Shown here piece by piece: positions 1 to 12,544 of a DNA stretch of 64,000 nucleotides. A program made the position numbers and the translations under genes. The stretch is from Hermatobates lingyangjiaoensis (taxonomy: Eukaryota; Arthropoda; Insecta; Hemiptera; Hermatobatidae), in contig JAPFBL010000001.1 in assembly GCA_026182355.1 (NCBI GenBank), forward strand, positions 1,364,001 through 1,428,000. Reading direction: 5' to 3'. Within the stretch, counting starts at the first letter, position 1. Each line of letters starts with the position of its first letter. A model generated the notes under the pieces. The model was not told where the DNA came from, made no database searches, and worked only from the letters and a program-made list of their open reading frames with translations.

Positions 1-540
1 ATTGCTGTCCACCATAGTATTATATATTTGATTGTTTAATTCCAACTCCACACTCACAGGCTTTCACTGTTAGTGCTGTCTGTCTTAGAAGTGGGAAATG
101 TGGTTCATTTGTTATTTGGCATCCTTTTTGGTTGGCATTTTATCGGTTGATTCTACATAAGGAGTTTGGAATTTTACCATACTTGTTTATGAAAGGGATC
201 TTTATCGAGTATTTATCAAAGTACAGGCTCGAGACAGACAGCTTTACACCCTATCCAGGGGATGATTTGCGCAAGATTTTTCAGCTTCTAAAAAGAAAAA
301 TTTGAGATCCTGGACAAGATTTGAACCTATAATTTTTGGAACTAAAAATAAACACTACCTGTTATACGACATCTGACCCAACTAGTACTATGTATGTTAT
401 TAGGAGATAATTAGGGCATTGAATTTATTATAAATATGCCTATTTTTTATATATTACACATTAAGAATAGTTTACAGGGAAAAATGTGAAAAAAAGACTT
501 AATATTTTGACTAGTGAGAAAGTCGATTGATTTGAATGAA
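1..540. other. AT-rich tract, nothing recognised
   Basis: Low-complexity AT-rich DNA with stop codons in every frame. I see no repeat unit, hairpin element or coding similarity here. Confidence 0.6.
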
Positions 541-800
541 GTGCTGTCCAAGCGCAGATGAAAGTTATCCCGATGATGGTTTGATGAAGCGAGTCACCAG
601 CTTTCCCTACTCTAACAAAGCTAATAATGCACAAAGTTAATGGTGGCGGCTGTCCCAGCGCAGGCACCATCATTGTCTCCACCTATACATACATTACAGT
701 CCCGACCCACCGCGACAACCCTTTAATTTCAACCCTCCCATTCAAATCAGTTTTTTTCCCTCACCCCGGGGACTGACACTGTTTTTTTTCTCCACCCCAG
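541..800. other. Base-balanced island, candidate conserved noncoding element
   Basis: The GC content rises sharply against the flanks. The stretch contains homeodomain-like TAATAATG and TTAATGG, a Sox/TCF-like ACAAAG and several TGTCC words. The small open frame on the minus strand lacks codon bias or a recognisable domain. The island shape, rather than any one site, is why it is listed. It could equally be an old unrecognised repeat. Confidence 0.3.
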
Positions 801-840
801 GGGCTCTCCCCCTGTCCCCCTACCAGGGAGTCGAGTGTGA

Positions 841-2136
841 AAAACTACCGGGTTTCCTGTTTTGCATTTCCTTTAGAGAAGACAGATGCGCCTGCAACCC
901 TTTGGCACCCTCCCCATATATTTAACATTTTTATACGGATGTTGGTTAGACATAAAAAGAGCTCGTCTGCCTCTATTGTAGAGCCAACGGCTCAACATTC
1001 CGCATTATGTTACTCCTATCTCGTAATCCAATAACACCAAGGAGAAAAACACTCAAACTAACTTCTCAACTCTTTGTTCATGACGCCTTTGTGTTGCTCT
1101 TATCTCTCAGACAATACGAAAGCAAAACTCAAAACTTTCAAGTAATGTAAACTTTTTAACAAGCAGAAAATCATGCAGTCTTCAAATTGGTACTAAAACT
1201 GTACGAACTTTTTTTTTACTTAATTAAAAAAAACGTTTAATAAATAAATCTGAAGTGGTTTTTAAAAATTTGAATATTAAATGTATATGAGCCAGCTTGC
1301 AATATGAATACTCAAAGCCAAATTCTGCATATTTATGAAAGTTGGTTTAACTTTAAAACAGCTTGTCCTTTATTTTGAAAAATTTGAAGGATATAATTTT
1401 CTATTAAAACTAATATTAATTAACAGATAAACAGTTTAACTAATGGAGAGATTTCAATGTTTATAGCATCATTTCGTCAATAACAATGAAAATGAAATAA
1501 GAAGATAATTCTTGGAACTTCAAATATTAAATCCATACATATTGTTAGTACTACAGAGTTTATTGAACATCATATTGTTATTCAAATCTGCCTGTTTGTA
1601 AATAACAGTAGTTTCTGTAGTCGTCCAACCGTTTTTGGAACGTAAGTATATCTTCAAGCAGGCTGCCAAGATTGTTCAGTATTTAAGACTTGAGACATTC
1701 AACAACCAATTATACTAGAAGGCTGTTAAAAATCACTCCTCAAAAACTTGAAATTTTGATCATTTTTGCTTATAAGAACAACAAAATCGGCGTTAATTGA
1801 TTAATTTCATTCTCTATCAACGTCTGAAGTTAATCATGAATTTTCATTGAAGTTTCATTTTTATTACGTCTTACTCATCAATCATACTTACGTTGTAATC
1901 TAAAATCCTTGTCTTTATCATGTAGGTAATATTAAATCTCTAGGTATCACAATTTATAAATTTTCAAAATTTATTATAAATCAATAGAGCCAAAAATGTT
2001 TGTATTATTCTTTAATTTTAAATAAACACACAGGTTTAGTTGTTTATTTATACCTTTCAAGAAGAATATATTTGTTTATACCCCTATAATATTTAGTTAT
2101 TATTAATTATATTTCTTTTTCAAATCAAATGTCCAA
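841..2136. other. AT-rich tract, nothing recognised
   Basis: Mostly A/T homopolymers and short words. I see no gene, inverted repeat or dispersed copy of other parts of the window. Confidence 0.55.
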
Positions 2137-2170
2137 CTTGAAGATGCACTATGTGCGAAACCGGTCGGTC
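2137..2170 (+). other. Folded core motif, copy 1 (hammerhead-like)
   Basis: CTTGAAGA (2137-2144) is followed by T, the perfect stem GCAC/GTGC (2146-2149 with 2153-2156, loop TAT), then GAAAC and CCGGTCGG. The same order with a different stem sequence is found at 34397-34426, also running into CCGGTCGG. The two stems differ but both still pair, which suggests that the shape matters. It is probably the end of a decayed Penelope-type element. Confidence 0.5.
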
Positions 2171-3550
2171 GTCTGCGACGTTCACGAGCTTTGACGGATT
2201 CGAACAGTACTTTGACCCACTGTACGTATTTAATCAGTACATTACAATATTCAGTGGAATCGTTAAAAATAGGCTATAGGTTCTTTATTTAGACGGGCAA
2301 GATGGAGAGTTTGCTGATCTGATTAGAAATATATCTGATTAAAAATTCTGTTATTTGATTAAAAAATAATTTTGTTTTTTCTTTTGTATAACAGTGGTTG
2401 TTCATAACATTGGAGACAAATTTTACTTCCTGGATTCTCTTTCCCACCTGATCAGTTTTGGAACTTTTTGATTTTTTTAAGGGGCATGTTCCCACAACCG
2501 GTCAGACTGAAAGGGAATTTACGAGGAAAATTATAGTATGTTTTATTCATACTATAATTATTTAACCCTTGATTTCTTGCAATGTACCTGATAGTAATCA
2601 CTAGAATACAGTACTGGTGATATCTGAATGGTGATAACTATTCTTCTATTATTTACGATACCTCGCTATTTTTATGCCTCGATCAACAACAATTCTTGTT
2701 CCTGTCTAATAATTTAGTCTTTAAATTAAATTAAAAACAAATACTGCACATATCGTAAACATTGTATATTTGTGCATCATATGTAATAATAAACATGATT
2801 GGCCTTGATAATTGTCTCATTAGTTTTTGAAACTGAAAATTCCCATACTGATTAAGAGGCTAGAATCACATGACTGCTTTAAACAGATTTGTATGGTAAC
2901 TAGAGCACTATTCAGGTCTTAACTATTTAATTCTTAAAATAATGTTCATCATGAATTATAACAAACTTAAAATAACATTCTAGAAACAATTTGCTTAGAA
3001 AAAATATATTAAATGTAACTTTTTCTAAAAAAAAAAATATGCTCTATTTAAGGTCACATAGGCATTAAATAATTTTAAAGCTGAATCTGAAGATCAAAAA
3101 CGTCCCTTTGTCAGATATGTCGGATTTATAACAAACAAAAATATAAAGGTAATACAATGAGGAATGAATTAGTGGGTTTAAATTCAAAAATTGATCTTTC
3201 TATGTTAGATAAATTGATTTTTTTTTAAATAGTAATAGGTATTTCATCATTCAAATGTAAGCAGCAAATAAGCTTTTAAAAAGTGTTATAATAGTGTAGA
3301 TATTTATTTCGCATTATTGTTTTAAACATACAAATTACAGAATTGTGGATTTTAATACCGATAAAAACAACTAACTTTAATGTAATCTTCTTTTTCTAGG
3401 AGTGTTTAGAATTCTTTTTAATCCTATAAGATTACAATTAACATTACAATTGTAATCTTACAAATTTACAACTAATTGCAAGACATTCCAAACCAACAAA
3501 CGCTGAAACATAAAACACAAATTATATTTTGATTTTAAATTATAAAGTAA
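2171..3550. other. AT-rich tract, nothing recognised
   Basis: AT-rich with A and T runs. The minus-strand frame at 2289-2495 has no recognisable domain. I support no feature in it. Confidence 0.55.
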
Positions 3551-3681
3551 AAAGTTGAACCAGTAGGTTTCATTCTTTGCTCATGTGCATAGGTCTTATT
3601 GTATAATCTATTACTACATATGCCTGTTACGCAGAATATGCGTAGTTGTATATTTGTGAATAAAGATGTTGAAAAAAAAGA
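3551..3681 (+). repeat. LINE-like 3' tail, copy 1
   Basis: About 130 bp are nearly identical to 51328-51456. They begin near AGTTGAACCAGTAGG and end with AATAAA shortly before an A-run (3672-3681). The shared end, the polyadenylation signal and the A-tail are what a retrotransposed 3' end looks like, so both copies are probably 5'-truncated insertions of one non-LTR retrotransposon or of a processed transcript. No coding sequence is retained. Confidence 0.6.
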
Positions 3682-4079
3682 TTTTTAATAAAATTTGTTA
3701 TTTTTCAATATTTAATTTATAAGACTAGTATTTTATTTCTATTAGAACAGAAAATTAATTTGATAATATAATTTTATTATTTAAGTTCAATTAATTATCA
3801 TAAGTTTGAAAAAAATATAATATACAGAAATAAAACCATTTAATTTGAAAGATCATAGAATATGATTTGGTTTAGGAATACTCGGAGTAATTGTAAATTA
3901 ATCTTCTTTTCGTTTTTTGAGGTAATGTTTAGCAACCTGTTATCGTAAATTGTATAAAAAATGTTTACTAATAAGTTAGTTCTGAAAAATTGTGTTTTCA
4001 GAAAAAACAGTTTTTTTTATTACAAAAAAATACTTTTGGTAACATTAAACCGAAATGTATCTCTATTACAATTCAATGT

Positions 4080-4440
4080 TTGGCAGGTGATATGTTCAAT
4101 TAATCACCAACTCTTGAGTTTGTTTTCATGTTTCATTTTTATTGATGTTTCAGTACGGAATCAAAGCGGCAGATACGATAAAAAAACCTTCCTGGAGGTC
4201 GATCCAGTTAATGATGGTAAGGGATTAAGGGTGTTTTTTCCTTGTGAAGGATGACGTCCCCTAGGTGTGGTCGGAGGGAAGTGTTTTTTTTCTGTTTGGG
4301 GTGGAGGGTGTGGTGGGAATCCGTGTCAGTCGTCACATAACGAGCCACCTTGTGAACCAGGTACGACCAACACTCCGACCCCGTCACGCTCACGAGCAAC
4401 TAGTTACTCCAAACGTCCTCTGGCCTGGTAAGCAAAGAGT
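4080..4440. other. Base-balanced island, candidate regulatory element
   Basis: Starts with GGCAGGTGATATG and CAATTAATCACC, where GGTGAT and ATCACC can pair, then a TCF-like ATCAAAG, a GATA word and GC-rich sequence to 4440. Opposite-strand open frames overlap here without any family signature. I read it as noncoding. Confidence 0.3.
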
Positions 4441-5300
4441 CAATCCTTCAGTAATATGAATCGTTTAAAGATTTTTATAACTAAACAAAATTTGAACGAG
4501 TTTACTTACCCAAATGATTATTTTCATTACGTTAAGTTTTTTATGTTAATTTTAACTGTTATATACCGGAATTTTTTAATAAAATGATCATACTTCATAC
4601 ATAGGAAACCCTTTTATGTGTATTTTATCAAAATAATTTTTTTTTGTAAAATAATAATAATAAAAATATCTGGTAACAATTTTTCTTAATTTCTTCGTTT
4701 GTGATGAAAAATATACTATTCACTCGGAACAGAAATGTTTTTACCGATCGCTATTATTATTATTATTAAAATATACTTAAATATTTTATATTTAAATTTA
4801 GTCCGTATTTTGGGAGGAATTTTTCGCAGTTTGCAGTAGGATGTTAAGATTTTTTTGCTTTGATATTGTAAATATTTTATCCGGTAATCTTTTTTTTATA
4901 TCTGTTATATAAACTGTTTGTTTTATTTTTCATAATTATTGAATTTACACCAAATGTTGAACTTTTCGTGACTCTGTTTATGACCTTCTTCCATTGGAGT
5001 ATTAGAAGCTCGAGTTATTAGTGGCATTGACACTTGATTGTCATATTTTCATTCTAATTTAGGAGCTATTTTGAGCCCCATTGTTACTAATGTATATGCT
5101 TCACTACTGTGCTTACTCACTATATTACCTTCATTAAAAACAAAAATTTCTGTTGTATTCTGTTAATGATGAGGATGATTCCGTTAATGTTTAAAACTAA
5201 GTAACCAAAGCAAGCTTACCCTAGATTGCTTGGTGTTGCTATCGGGATAGCAGATATGTTTTAAAATATGTACTGTAAAATATTTTATTTAATTCTGCCT
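4441..5300. other. AT-rich tract with short AAT/ATT runs
   Basis: Contains short trinucleotide runs near 4655-4668 (AAT) and 4752-4766 (ATT). Nothing else is recognised. Confidence 0.5.
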
Positions 5301-6320
5301 ATCTATAGGCATTCAAAATAGGACGTCCTTACAAGTAATAAAGTAGAAAAGTTAGACAAACTTGCTGTAATGCCTAGTAAGCAGACTTAGTGGAAAAAAT
5401 ATCTAGCAGACGGAATAGGTGACCAAATATTATCAAAAAACCCGTAAACTATTATGCAAGTGGTAATTAGCAGTTCTATACCAGAGGTCCACTACTGCTA
5501 ACTTAAATCTTTACTAGTGGATAGAAATTCTTATCAAATAATAAATATATCCTGTGATGACATCTTATTCACTGAGAAGTAATCTTTTAGATTTAAAGTT
5601 TTTCAGAGTTTGTGATACTCTGAACCAGGAGTCAGAGTTGGTCAAAATCGACCAACTGTAAAAAGGTTCTCTGGTCATTTAAAGGTGGACTCTTACAAAC
5701 AACTGATGCTGCTCATTGATGCTGTCATTGAACTCCGAACTAGATTGAGCATCCGTAAGTATGACAATCATAAGCATCCATCTATAACAAAAGTATGACA
5801 TTGTTGACAATGATAAAGAAAGGAACATCCTTGCTGAAATGAATATGAAAGGTTTTAACGGGTTTATCTAATTTGTAAATTGTGTTCCACTGTAAAGCAC
5901 CATCATGGAAATATTTTAGTTCTCTTGTATTATTGAATCCTGAATGGTTTGTATAAGATTAGTCCTACTTGAGGATGCACAACATATGAAACATTGATTT
6001 AAAATATAATGATATTTTGGGCATCTACAACAGTGATTTACAAGGTATGATTGAATTGTATAATAATATGATGATTACGAAGCTCTTTGGTACGCATTCT
6101 AAAATAGTTAAGATCAGGTGAATCTTACATAAAAGTCTACGTTTTGTGTATTTGAACAGAGCAGTTGTGTACAGAGCTTCAGTGGAGTGTTAAGGCTGAT
6201 GTGAGAGCGGATAGCAAGTGTCATCCTTAATGACGTGACTATCAGAAGAGACATCATTATTGTGAGGAAAACTTCCAGATTAGCAGTCAGGCACAAAGCC
6301 CTGTCGAGACTCGACTCTAA
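5300..6320. repeat. Probable decayed mobile-element sequence
   Basis: Less AT-rich than its flanks, with stops in every frame. It holds a perfect hairpin AGTTGGTC/GACCAACT near 5635-5660 and, at 5968-5992, a degenerate copy of the folded core motif (CTTGAGGA, T, GCAC, then GAAAC), whose stem no longer pairs fully. The motif suggests an old Penelope-type end. I cannot identify a coding domain, so the assignment is weak. Confidence 0.3.
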
Positions 6321-7261
6321 TAGTCAATAAAATCATTTGTCTTACCCAAAGTAAACAAAATGAATTCAGTTACTTCTTTTAAACATATTAACCTTAAAAT
6401 TAATAATAAGGGATTAAATCTTTCAATATTCTGATAATAAAATATTATGGAATAAATATTAAAGACACATATATTCCTCTTTCCAGTACCTTTGATGGCT
6501 AGCTCCACTGGTTTCAAACCACGTCCACCTCTAATATCAAAACCTTATTATTAAATATATACTTCACCTTATTTATTATTAAACCACAAACTTGTAATTC
6601 ATTCAACCAAATAGTCGTAATATAAATGACTACATAAGACAAACATAAACAAAGTAATTTGCCAATATATATTGCGTTTTGAAGCACACATATGGAAACA
6701 TATTTTGAAGTGATTCTACTTGTCAACAAACAACAAACAACAATTTTCTCAATTATACAACATATATTAAATTTTCCACAATAATTGATATTACAATACT
6801 TAAGAAAGTAATTGTAAAATGTGATAAAGAGACAAAAATAAGTGAACAGAAAATTCAAAAGGAATGTGAACTTCCCAAATGAAAAAATTTTCAAATTCAT
6901 CTTCTATTTAGTATTTGCATGTAATGCTTGTTTGAAAACGACAAAAAACACCTCGGGAGTTCATCCTCATAATCTCGTAGTTCAAGACTTTTTCTTACCG
7001 GAACAATGCGTCTATCTATTAACACTGTTATCTGTAAAACATTCCTTCTGAAAATAAAACCGTTATTCTTTTAACATTCTATAATCATAAATTTAGATTA
7101 TGAATGGTCTTAGTGCACCTGGTTTGAACTACTGATCTTATTATATATTTTTTTTTTCTAATTTACTTTTTAACTTTCAATTTAGATGTTGAGTTATTAT
7201 GTTATATACTAATTTCAGTTATATTTTTACTTATATTTCTCTTTCATTACATTTATATATT
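6321..7261. other. AT-rich tract, nothing recognised
   Basis: Includes an open frame of 128 codons on the minus strand (6514-6900) rich in Ile, Phe, Tyr, Cys and Leu, as expected of chance translation of AT-rich DNA. No domain is recognised. Confidence 0.5.
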
Positions 7262-7279
7262 TTTTTTATCATACATTTG

Positions 7280-7830
7280 TACAATGGTACCAGGCGACCC
7301 CCTTGAGTAAATAGCCTTGCTCCGGTATGCGGTGCTCTGCCGGAACCGACAAAATACCACCGACAGAGCTTCAGGGATTTTCCCCTGTATAATATTAAGG
7401 AGAAAAAAGTCCGGAGACCATCCTCCGGAAGCGCAGAGGATCCAAAAGAGCTAACTAGTGGGAGCCAACCTTCCACAAGTTCACCTAAGGACCCGAAGAA
7501 GGAGAAAGAAAATCACTTTCTCCTGAAACATAGGGAACCTGAATAGGCATTATCAAAGATGGTTTGTGCAGATTCTGCAAAGAAGAGGAAGAAATACTGT
7601 TGCACCTGCTGGCTGACTGTCCGATAACTTTCCTACACAGAAGTAGGTGCTTCGGGAAACTTAAAAAAACCATGAAAAAACTTTTACCGCTGGACCCAGC
7701 AAAAGTGCTGACCTTCTTTGAGGCGTTAAAGCTAACTGCTGGGGTACTTTAATACAGAAAGGGGGAAGTACAATAGTTTTTATGACGCAGTGCTTTAGTC
7801 ATCCTCAGATAATAATAATAATCATTCATT
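7280..7830 (+). mobile_element. Non-LTR retrotransposon (LINE) remnant, internally deleted
   Basis: The right half encodes the C-terminus of a LINE reverse-transcriptase polyprotein (see 7543-7752), followed by a short 3' region and an AAT repeat at 7808-7823 that resembles a LINE tail. The left half (7290-7500) is a GC-rich leader. Its end, with AACCTTCCAC followed by proline-rich codons and ACCCGAAGAA, resembles the LINE leader-like repeats at 14690-14775 and 45440-45520. A leader joined directly to the 3' end implies that most of ORF1 and ORF2 is missing. Either one element suffered an internal deletion or two fragments lie side by side. Confidence 0.55.
7543..7752 (+). pseudogene. LINE ORF2 C-terminal zinc-ribbon remnant
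   Basis: The reading frame contains C-R-F-C-K-E-E-E-E, then H-L-L-A-D-C-P and R-C-F-G. This is the CxxC...HxxxxC Cys-His module that follows the reverse transcriptase (or RNase H) domain in many non-LTR retrotransposons, where it is thought to help nucleic-acid binding. The frame opens just after a stop at 7540-7542 and ends about 45 codons after the motif, the usual distance to the end of ORF2. Everything upstream is gone or out of frame, so this is a dead fragment and not a gene. Confidence 0.7.
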
Positions 7831-8262
7831 TCATTCTGTATACTTTTTTCCTCTATTTTCCTATACCTCCTATACTCAATTATATATTTTCCTACACTCA
7901 CTTCTCAAATATATTTTTTATATATACTTATTTTTTTATCATGCTTTAGTGCCGACTTTCAATCAATGTCTCAGTATACTTGCTGAGTTTTACCTTTCTT
8001 TTTCCTCCTGATATCGATTCTACCAAATTTTTTTGTTAACATGTTCGTCTCTAGAATGGTTAACGATCTCTTTAATTTATTGTTAAGCAAACTTTCAGCC
8101 CGAATGCATCTCTCCCACTTTCATGTTCTCTCATCTTTCTCTCATCATAAACTGTTCTCCAAAATATTGATTGTAGTGAGGGCTTTTCGTTGTTATCTTA
8201 CACTAAAAAATTAATAGTGTGACTCATCACAAATGGAGATATCTCCAACAACTGATATATAT
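7831..8262. other. T-rich tract, nothing recognised
   Basis: Pyrimidine-rich AT sequence between the LINE remnant and the Penelope-type arm. A short GATATATC-type palindrome region near 8240-8265 borders the arm. Confidence 0.4.
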
Positions 8263-8352
8263 CAGTTGGGTTTTTGACTCTGATAAAGACAGCTTGTTAC
8301 GGTTAAAAGATCTTAGTCTTGTTTTCTCATTTCATATTTTGGTTTGATCATT
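8263..8352 (+). repeat. Solo Penelope-type terminal arm
   Basis: Matches the right arm of the Penelope-like element at 51190-51278 over its whole length: CAGTTGGG, then GACT (8276-8279), CTGATAA, CTTGTTACGGTT, AGTC (8315-8318), a pyrimidine run and TTTGATCA. The GAAA of the folded core has decayed to AAAA and the stem has lost a base. No left arm or endonuclease sequence adjoins it, so it is a truncated or solo end. Confidence 0.65.
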
Positions 8353-8365
8353 TATATATATACAA

Positions 8366-8415
8366 AACTTTAAATTACACAAAACCCGACACAGAAAAAA
8401 AGATAAAATACACAC
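8366..8415 (+). repeat. Terminal arm fragment of a second Penelope-type family
   Basis: About 50 bp (CTTTAAATTACA, then CACAGAAAAAAAGA and CACACTTA) match the reverse complement of 36240-36295, the outer arm of the inverted-repeat element at 36.1 kb. It lies 14 bp beyond the solo arm of the first family. Confidence 0.5.
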
Positions 8416-9399
8416 TTAATAAAGCCTGAATTTCTTTTGGCACCTTTAGATGCATATTATACCGCTGTGACTATTTATACCATATCTGATATTGGGGAAG
8501 CCACCGCAACATAAAAAGCATCATACTGAGTGCAATCTCATCGTTAAATGTAGTTATAGGAAGTTCATGAGTTTGAAGAATATAAAATTAAGGCTGGAAG
8601 TGGAAAAGAATTCTGTAATTTTATTATTATTAGAATACATTTGTGGATCTAATATTTACAAACTGCAAGAACGATTCTAATTATTGCTATATTGTTGCTT
8701 AATCAAGTGTTTAAAGGTTAAATTCTCAGTATTTTGCAATATATATGCTTTGTAGATGATATAGAAAGAAATAGATAAAATCACTCTCTAGAGGTTTTTT
8801 CGTTATTCAAATCAAACTGAACAGATTGAAGTAAATTGTTGATTTCTCTAATAAAAGAAAAATGAACTGCGCCATTGAAATGGGAAATTTTATTTGCAAA
8901 CCAGCACATACAAAAATCAGAATCTAATTGAAACAACTACGCTTGAGTATATAGGGACATTTGTGACCTTTGCCGTTGAATTCTATTACTGGCTCGACCG
9001 ACAAATCAGCCATCATTGTGATGTGAAGTATAGCCATTCAAAAGTTCTTACATAGACTTAATGAAGTTTTATCTTTCTGTGTTTGTCTATAAAACTTTTC
9101 TTATATGGAATCTTTTTCTCTGTTTTCCCAACATGATTAAATGCTACACATTTGTATAGTAATAGTCAAAATTACACGTTTTAAAAGTTTATACATGTTA
9201 ATTTTCTTTCGCAAACATGTTCTCATAAAGGGCAATTTTAATGCCAACTGGAAAATTGTTCGGGTAATTTTTAGATCTTGAAAGGAGATGAGATATTTTC
9301 CATTAGCAGGAAAATATAAAGTCAAAAAAAATGTTCTTATCTTAATTTTGATAGAATTAGGTCGCATCAAAAATGGAGTTTTCTTTTCATACAATCATT
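8416..9399. other. AT-rich tract, nothing recognised
   Basis: No repeat or coding similarity was seen. Small open frames at 8492 and 9137 are low-complexity. Confidence 0.5.
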
Positions 9400-9680
9400 G
9401 TTACGAAAGTCAAGTGCGGTTGAGGGGCGTTAAGTGATAAAGTGCGGTAGAAATAATTGCAGGAGGTAGGATGGAGATGAAATGGAACGTATGTGAGTGA
9501 TTTGGCGAGACAATGGGTTGGAGGGAGGTGGTGGTAATCAATATATCCATGGCAGCGGGGTGGGGACTATACATCATATAACATACATGCTGGCCTGATC
9601 GATACAGCTCCACTGGTCCACCATGCCCAGCCTAATTGTTTCCACCCATCCACCTACTTCCCCTGCCACCATTCTCACCA
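9400..9680. other. Base-balanced island with paired Runx-like sites
   Basis: TGCGGT, a match to the Runx core TGYGGT, occurs at 9415-9420 and 9443-9448, 28 bp apart, in an island that also has TAATCAAT, a GATCGAT word and CCTAATTG. No codon-like structure is visible. The island ends in a pyrimidine stretch. A cis-regulatory role is inference only. Confidence 0.35.
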
Positions 9681-9695
9681 AAAAAAAAAAAAAAA
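9681..9695 (+). repeat. Poly(A) tract
   Basis: Fifteen A residues follow a pyrimidine-rich stretch. There is no AATAAA just upstream, so I do not call this a retroposon tail. Confidence 0.6.
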
Positions 9696-12043
9696 CTTTA
9701 AATTGACTTGTTACGGCTTATTTAGTTGAGTTTGACAAGCCTAATAATACATTTCACATCCTCCAGTTTGAATAGTCGTTGTTACTAACTTGTCAAATTC
9801 ACACCAAAATAAACCCTTTTTACTCCTACAAGATTTTAGTATAGCAAAAAGATCTTCTAATAAACTTTAAAATAATAACATGTAAATATTTACTTCCTTG
9901 AAATACATGTAATTACTATTTTAAAATGTATTACTTATAACTAAGCTTATTAAAGAAAGAAGGCAAATTAAAGTGTTATTATGGTGAAAAGAAGGTAAAA
10001 GCACGTTACTATAGTGATCTGATAAATCAGTGGTATAACTTAACTATGCATAGTCGTGATCAATCATTTACGCATAGTAACAACATATTTAAGTATTTTG
10101 TAGTGTTAATGAAAGTATTACGTATGTTAATGTCATGTTAATGAAGTATTGCGTACAATTTGACGATGATGCATGTAATACACAGTGGAACATGCTGAAA
10201 TAAAATACAAAATAAAAAAAAAAGTAACAACATAACTTGGCAAAAATGAAAGTAACTTTTCCATCAAGTTGCAAGCATTATAAAACTGTATAACGTTTCA
10301 TTCGAATGCTAATAACTGAATAATAAGTTAATAAGTGAACTTCATTCACTTAAGTAGTTGTTGTACAATTATTGCTCTAGAACGTCTGAAAGTACCTGAA
10401 AGAACATCGCTGAATGGTGAATTGTTTTATGAACAAAAAAAATTTTTTTATGCATTAAGAATTCATTAAAGTAAGATGTTCTACCAAAAAGAAATAATGA
10501 TTTCAAAGAGTAATCTTATATAGCTTATTACAAAATGAAAAAAATCAACCGATTCAACCAAAAATGTAAGCATTTGTCAATACCGTTTTTTTAAAAAATG
10601 GACAGTCATACTTTATTCTTAAATTTAGTAAAATCTTTCTCTCTCGACTTTTTCATGTTAAAACCCTATTGTTTTTAACAAAGCCTGATCGTAAAGTCTT
10701 GAAATATTAAAATAACATACGAAAAGATACATTACTAAGACAAAATATTTCAGAATTGAATATGACTCACGTAGAGGACCTTTTTCTTACATTAAAATGC
10801 TGTGAATAAGGGAGAAAATGTGGCATTAAGCCATTTCGCTCAGGAGATGTACTAAAAAGACCATAAAAAGATATACGATTACACTGCTATACTCTAGTAC
10901 CTTATTGACGAATGCCATCACAGAATTTTTCCTTTAAATTCTTCCATTTAAAAATTATATTTATCTGACAATTGAATTATATGAATAATACCATTTTCAA
11001 GTTTAACTTTTAAAAATAAAACTACCTGAATAATAATCACTTTGAACAGAATATTTAACAACTTTAAAAAATTGTAATTTACAATTTTATATTTAAGAAT
11101 GTAGTGCTTTTAAACTGTTTAAATAAATCAAGTACAATTAAGTTAATGGAGACATCAGAAACATTTTAACATCCTCCAGTAGTGCTTGATGAATTTGAAG
11201 TTTGGAGTAGATGAAAAAGAAAACCTCTTAAGAAGGAATTAAGCTTAATGTGATCAGTTGTTAAAGGAAGGAAGAAGTGAAATAGTCTAAGACATTATTT
11301 CTTCATTAGTAGAATGAGTAGAATATATAAGTTTTGTACGTTTAAAAATCAGGTTTAAAAAAGGTTGTTGAACAATAAGAAAACTATTTAAGGAAAATTT
11401 TACTTGTATTGTGAGGTAAAACTTATGTGGGCTACGTGAAACCAAGAGTTGTAAGTAAAGGTGATGTATCATTACTTTGGTGTTACAAATGTTAAGTGAA
11501 TATGAAGTCATAAATTCAGGAATACGGGCAACATTTTGAGGAATACACTTACAGTGGACAATAATTTCTAAATATAACAGTTTATTAGTTTCTAAGAATA
11601 CAGTGTGGCCCTTGAACGGATTTGTAACCATCTTACCATTCTTATAACATTTGCCCATACCAAAGCTGTCGCAACTAACAAGAATAAAACGTCTTACCTA
11701 ATAAATTGTCTTTCTTACTTGAACAGCATCGAATCTTATCTATCTTCCAGAATAAAATTAAGGGTTTTTATCTGGTTATAATACATTTTATGGATTAAGT
11801 ATCAATTTTCTCTTACTTTTATCTATTGCGTTTAAATATTCTATGTTTTTACTTTTTATCAATATATAATATATGTTTATTTCATTTTCAATAATTACTG
11901 TCTCTGCCTTCTTAGTCATATATTTTCTGTTCCTTTATCTTCTTCCGAACATCTCATGTCTGTCATTCTTTAAATAAGCCGTCCAACCAGTCGTAAATTT
12001 CTTACTGTCTCCATCTTCTTCGTTCTTGTCTGCCTCTTTTTCA
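9696..12043. other. AT-rich tract, nothing recognised
   Basis: Long AT-rich stretch. The 123-codon minus-strand frame (11287-11658) has no domain, signal peptide or repeat and looks like a chance opening. A TTAATG/GTATTACGTA repeat-like patch near 10100-10160 is too short to call. Confidence 0.5.
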
Positions 12044-12544
12044 TTTTGACGTCCCTATAATTATTCTATAAATAGAGATAAAGTTCAGAAATGAAACATT
12101 AAACCACTCAATAAATAATAAAATACGTTATAAAATAATAAGAATTGATAAAAAGCACTAGAGAAACTAAATATGGGATAATTCTCACATATCAGTTTTA
12201 CTCTGGAATATGAATGTAGGAAATTTACGAGATAAGATGATATATTTCCGTATAATTATTACTAACATCTTCTGTATTACTAACAATATTATCTCTTTTT
12301 TTTTACCTACCTTAAATACTTTTCTTTTAACTTTCTACGACTTTGTTACACAGAAATATACACAGAAATTTCCTACCTTCATATTCCAGAGTAAAACTGA
12401 TATGTGAGAATTATCCCATATTTAGTTTTTCTAGTGCTTTTTATTCCTGTTATTGTATAACGTATTTTATTATTTATTGAGTGGTTTAATGTTTCATTTC
12501 TGTACTTTATCTCTATTTATAGAATAATTATAGATACGTCAAAA
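12044..12544. repeat. Large inverted repeat (fold-back), 183/179-bp arms
   Basis: The left arm 12044-12226 and right arm 12366-12544 are near-identical reverse complements (for example TTTTGACGT at one outer end against ACGTCAAAA at the other), separated by about 139 bp. Small differences show that the arms are older than the assembly but still well matched. There are no target duplications or classical transposon termini. The spacer is related to 13040-13115, and the sequence just outside the right arm to 13121-13226, so the right arm interrupts an otherwise continuous duplicated region. This reads as a local inverted duplication, though a MITE-like fold-back element is possible. Confidence 0.75.

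Noticed and set aside
6514..6900. 128-codon minus-strand frame
   Set aside because: Composition (Ile, Phe, Tyr, Cys, Leu) is what AT-rich noncoding DNA gives; no recognised domain.
11287..11658. 123-codon minus-strand frame
   Set aside because: No domain, no codon bias visible, lies in AT-rich DNA without neighbouring exon-like sequence.
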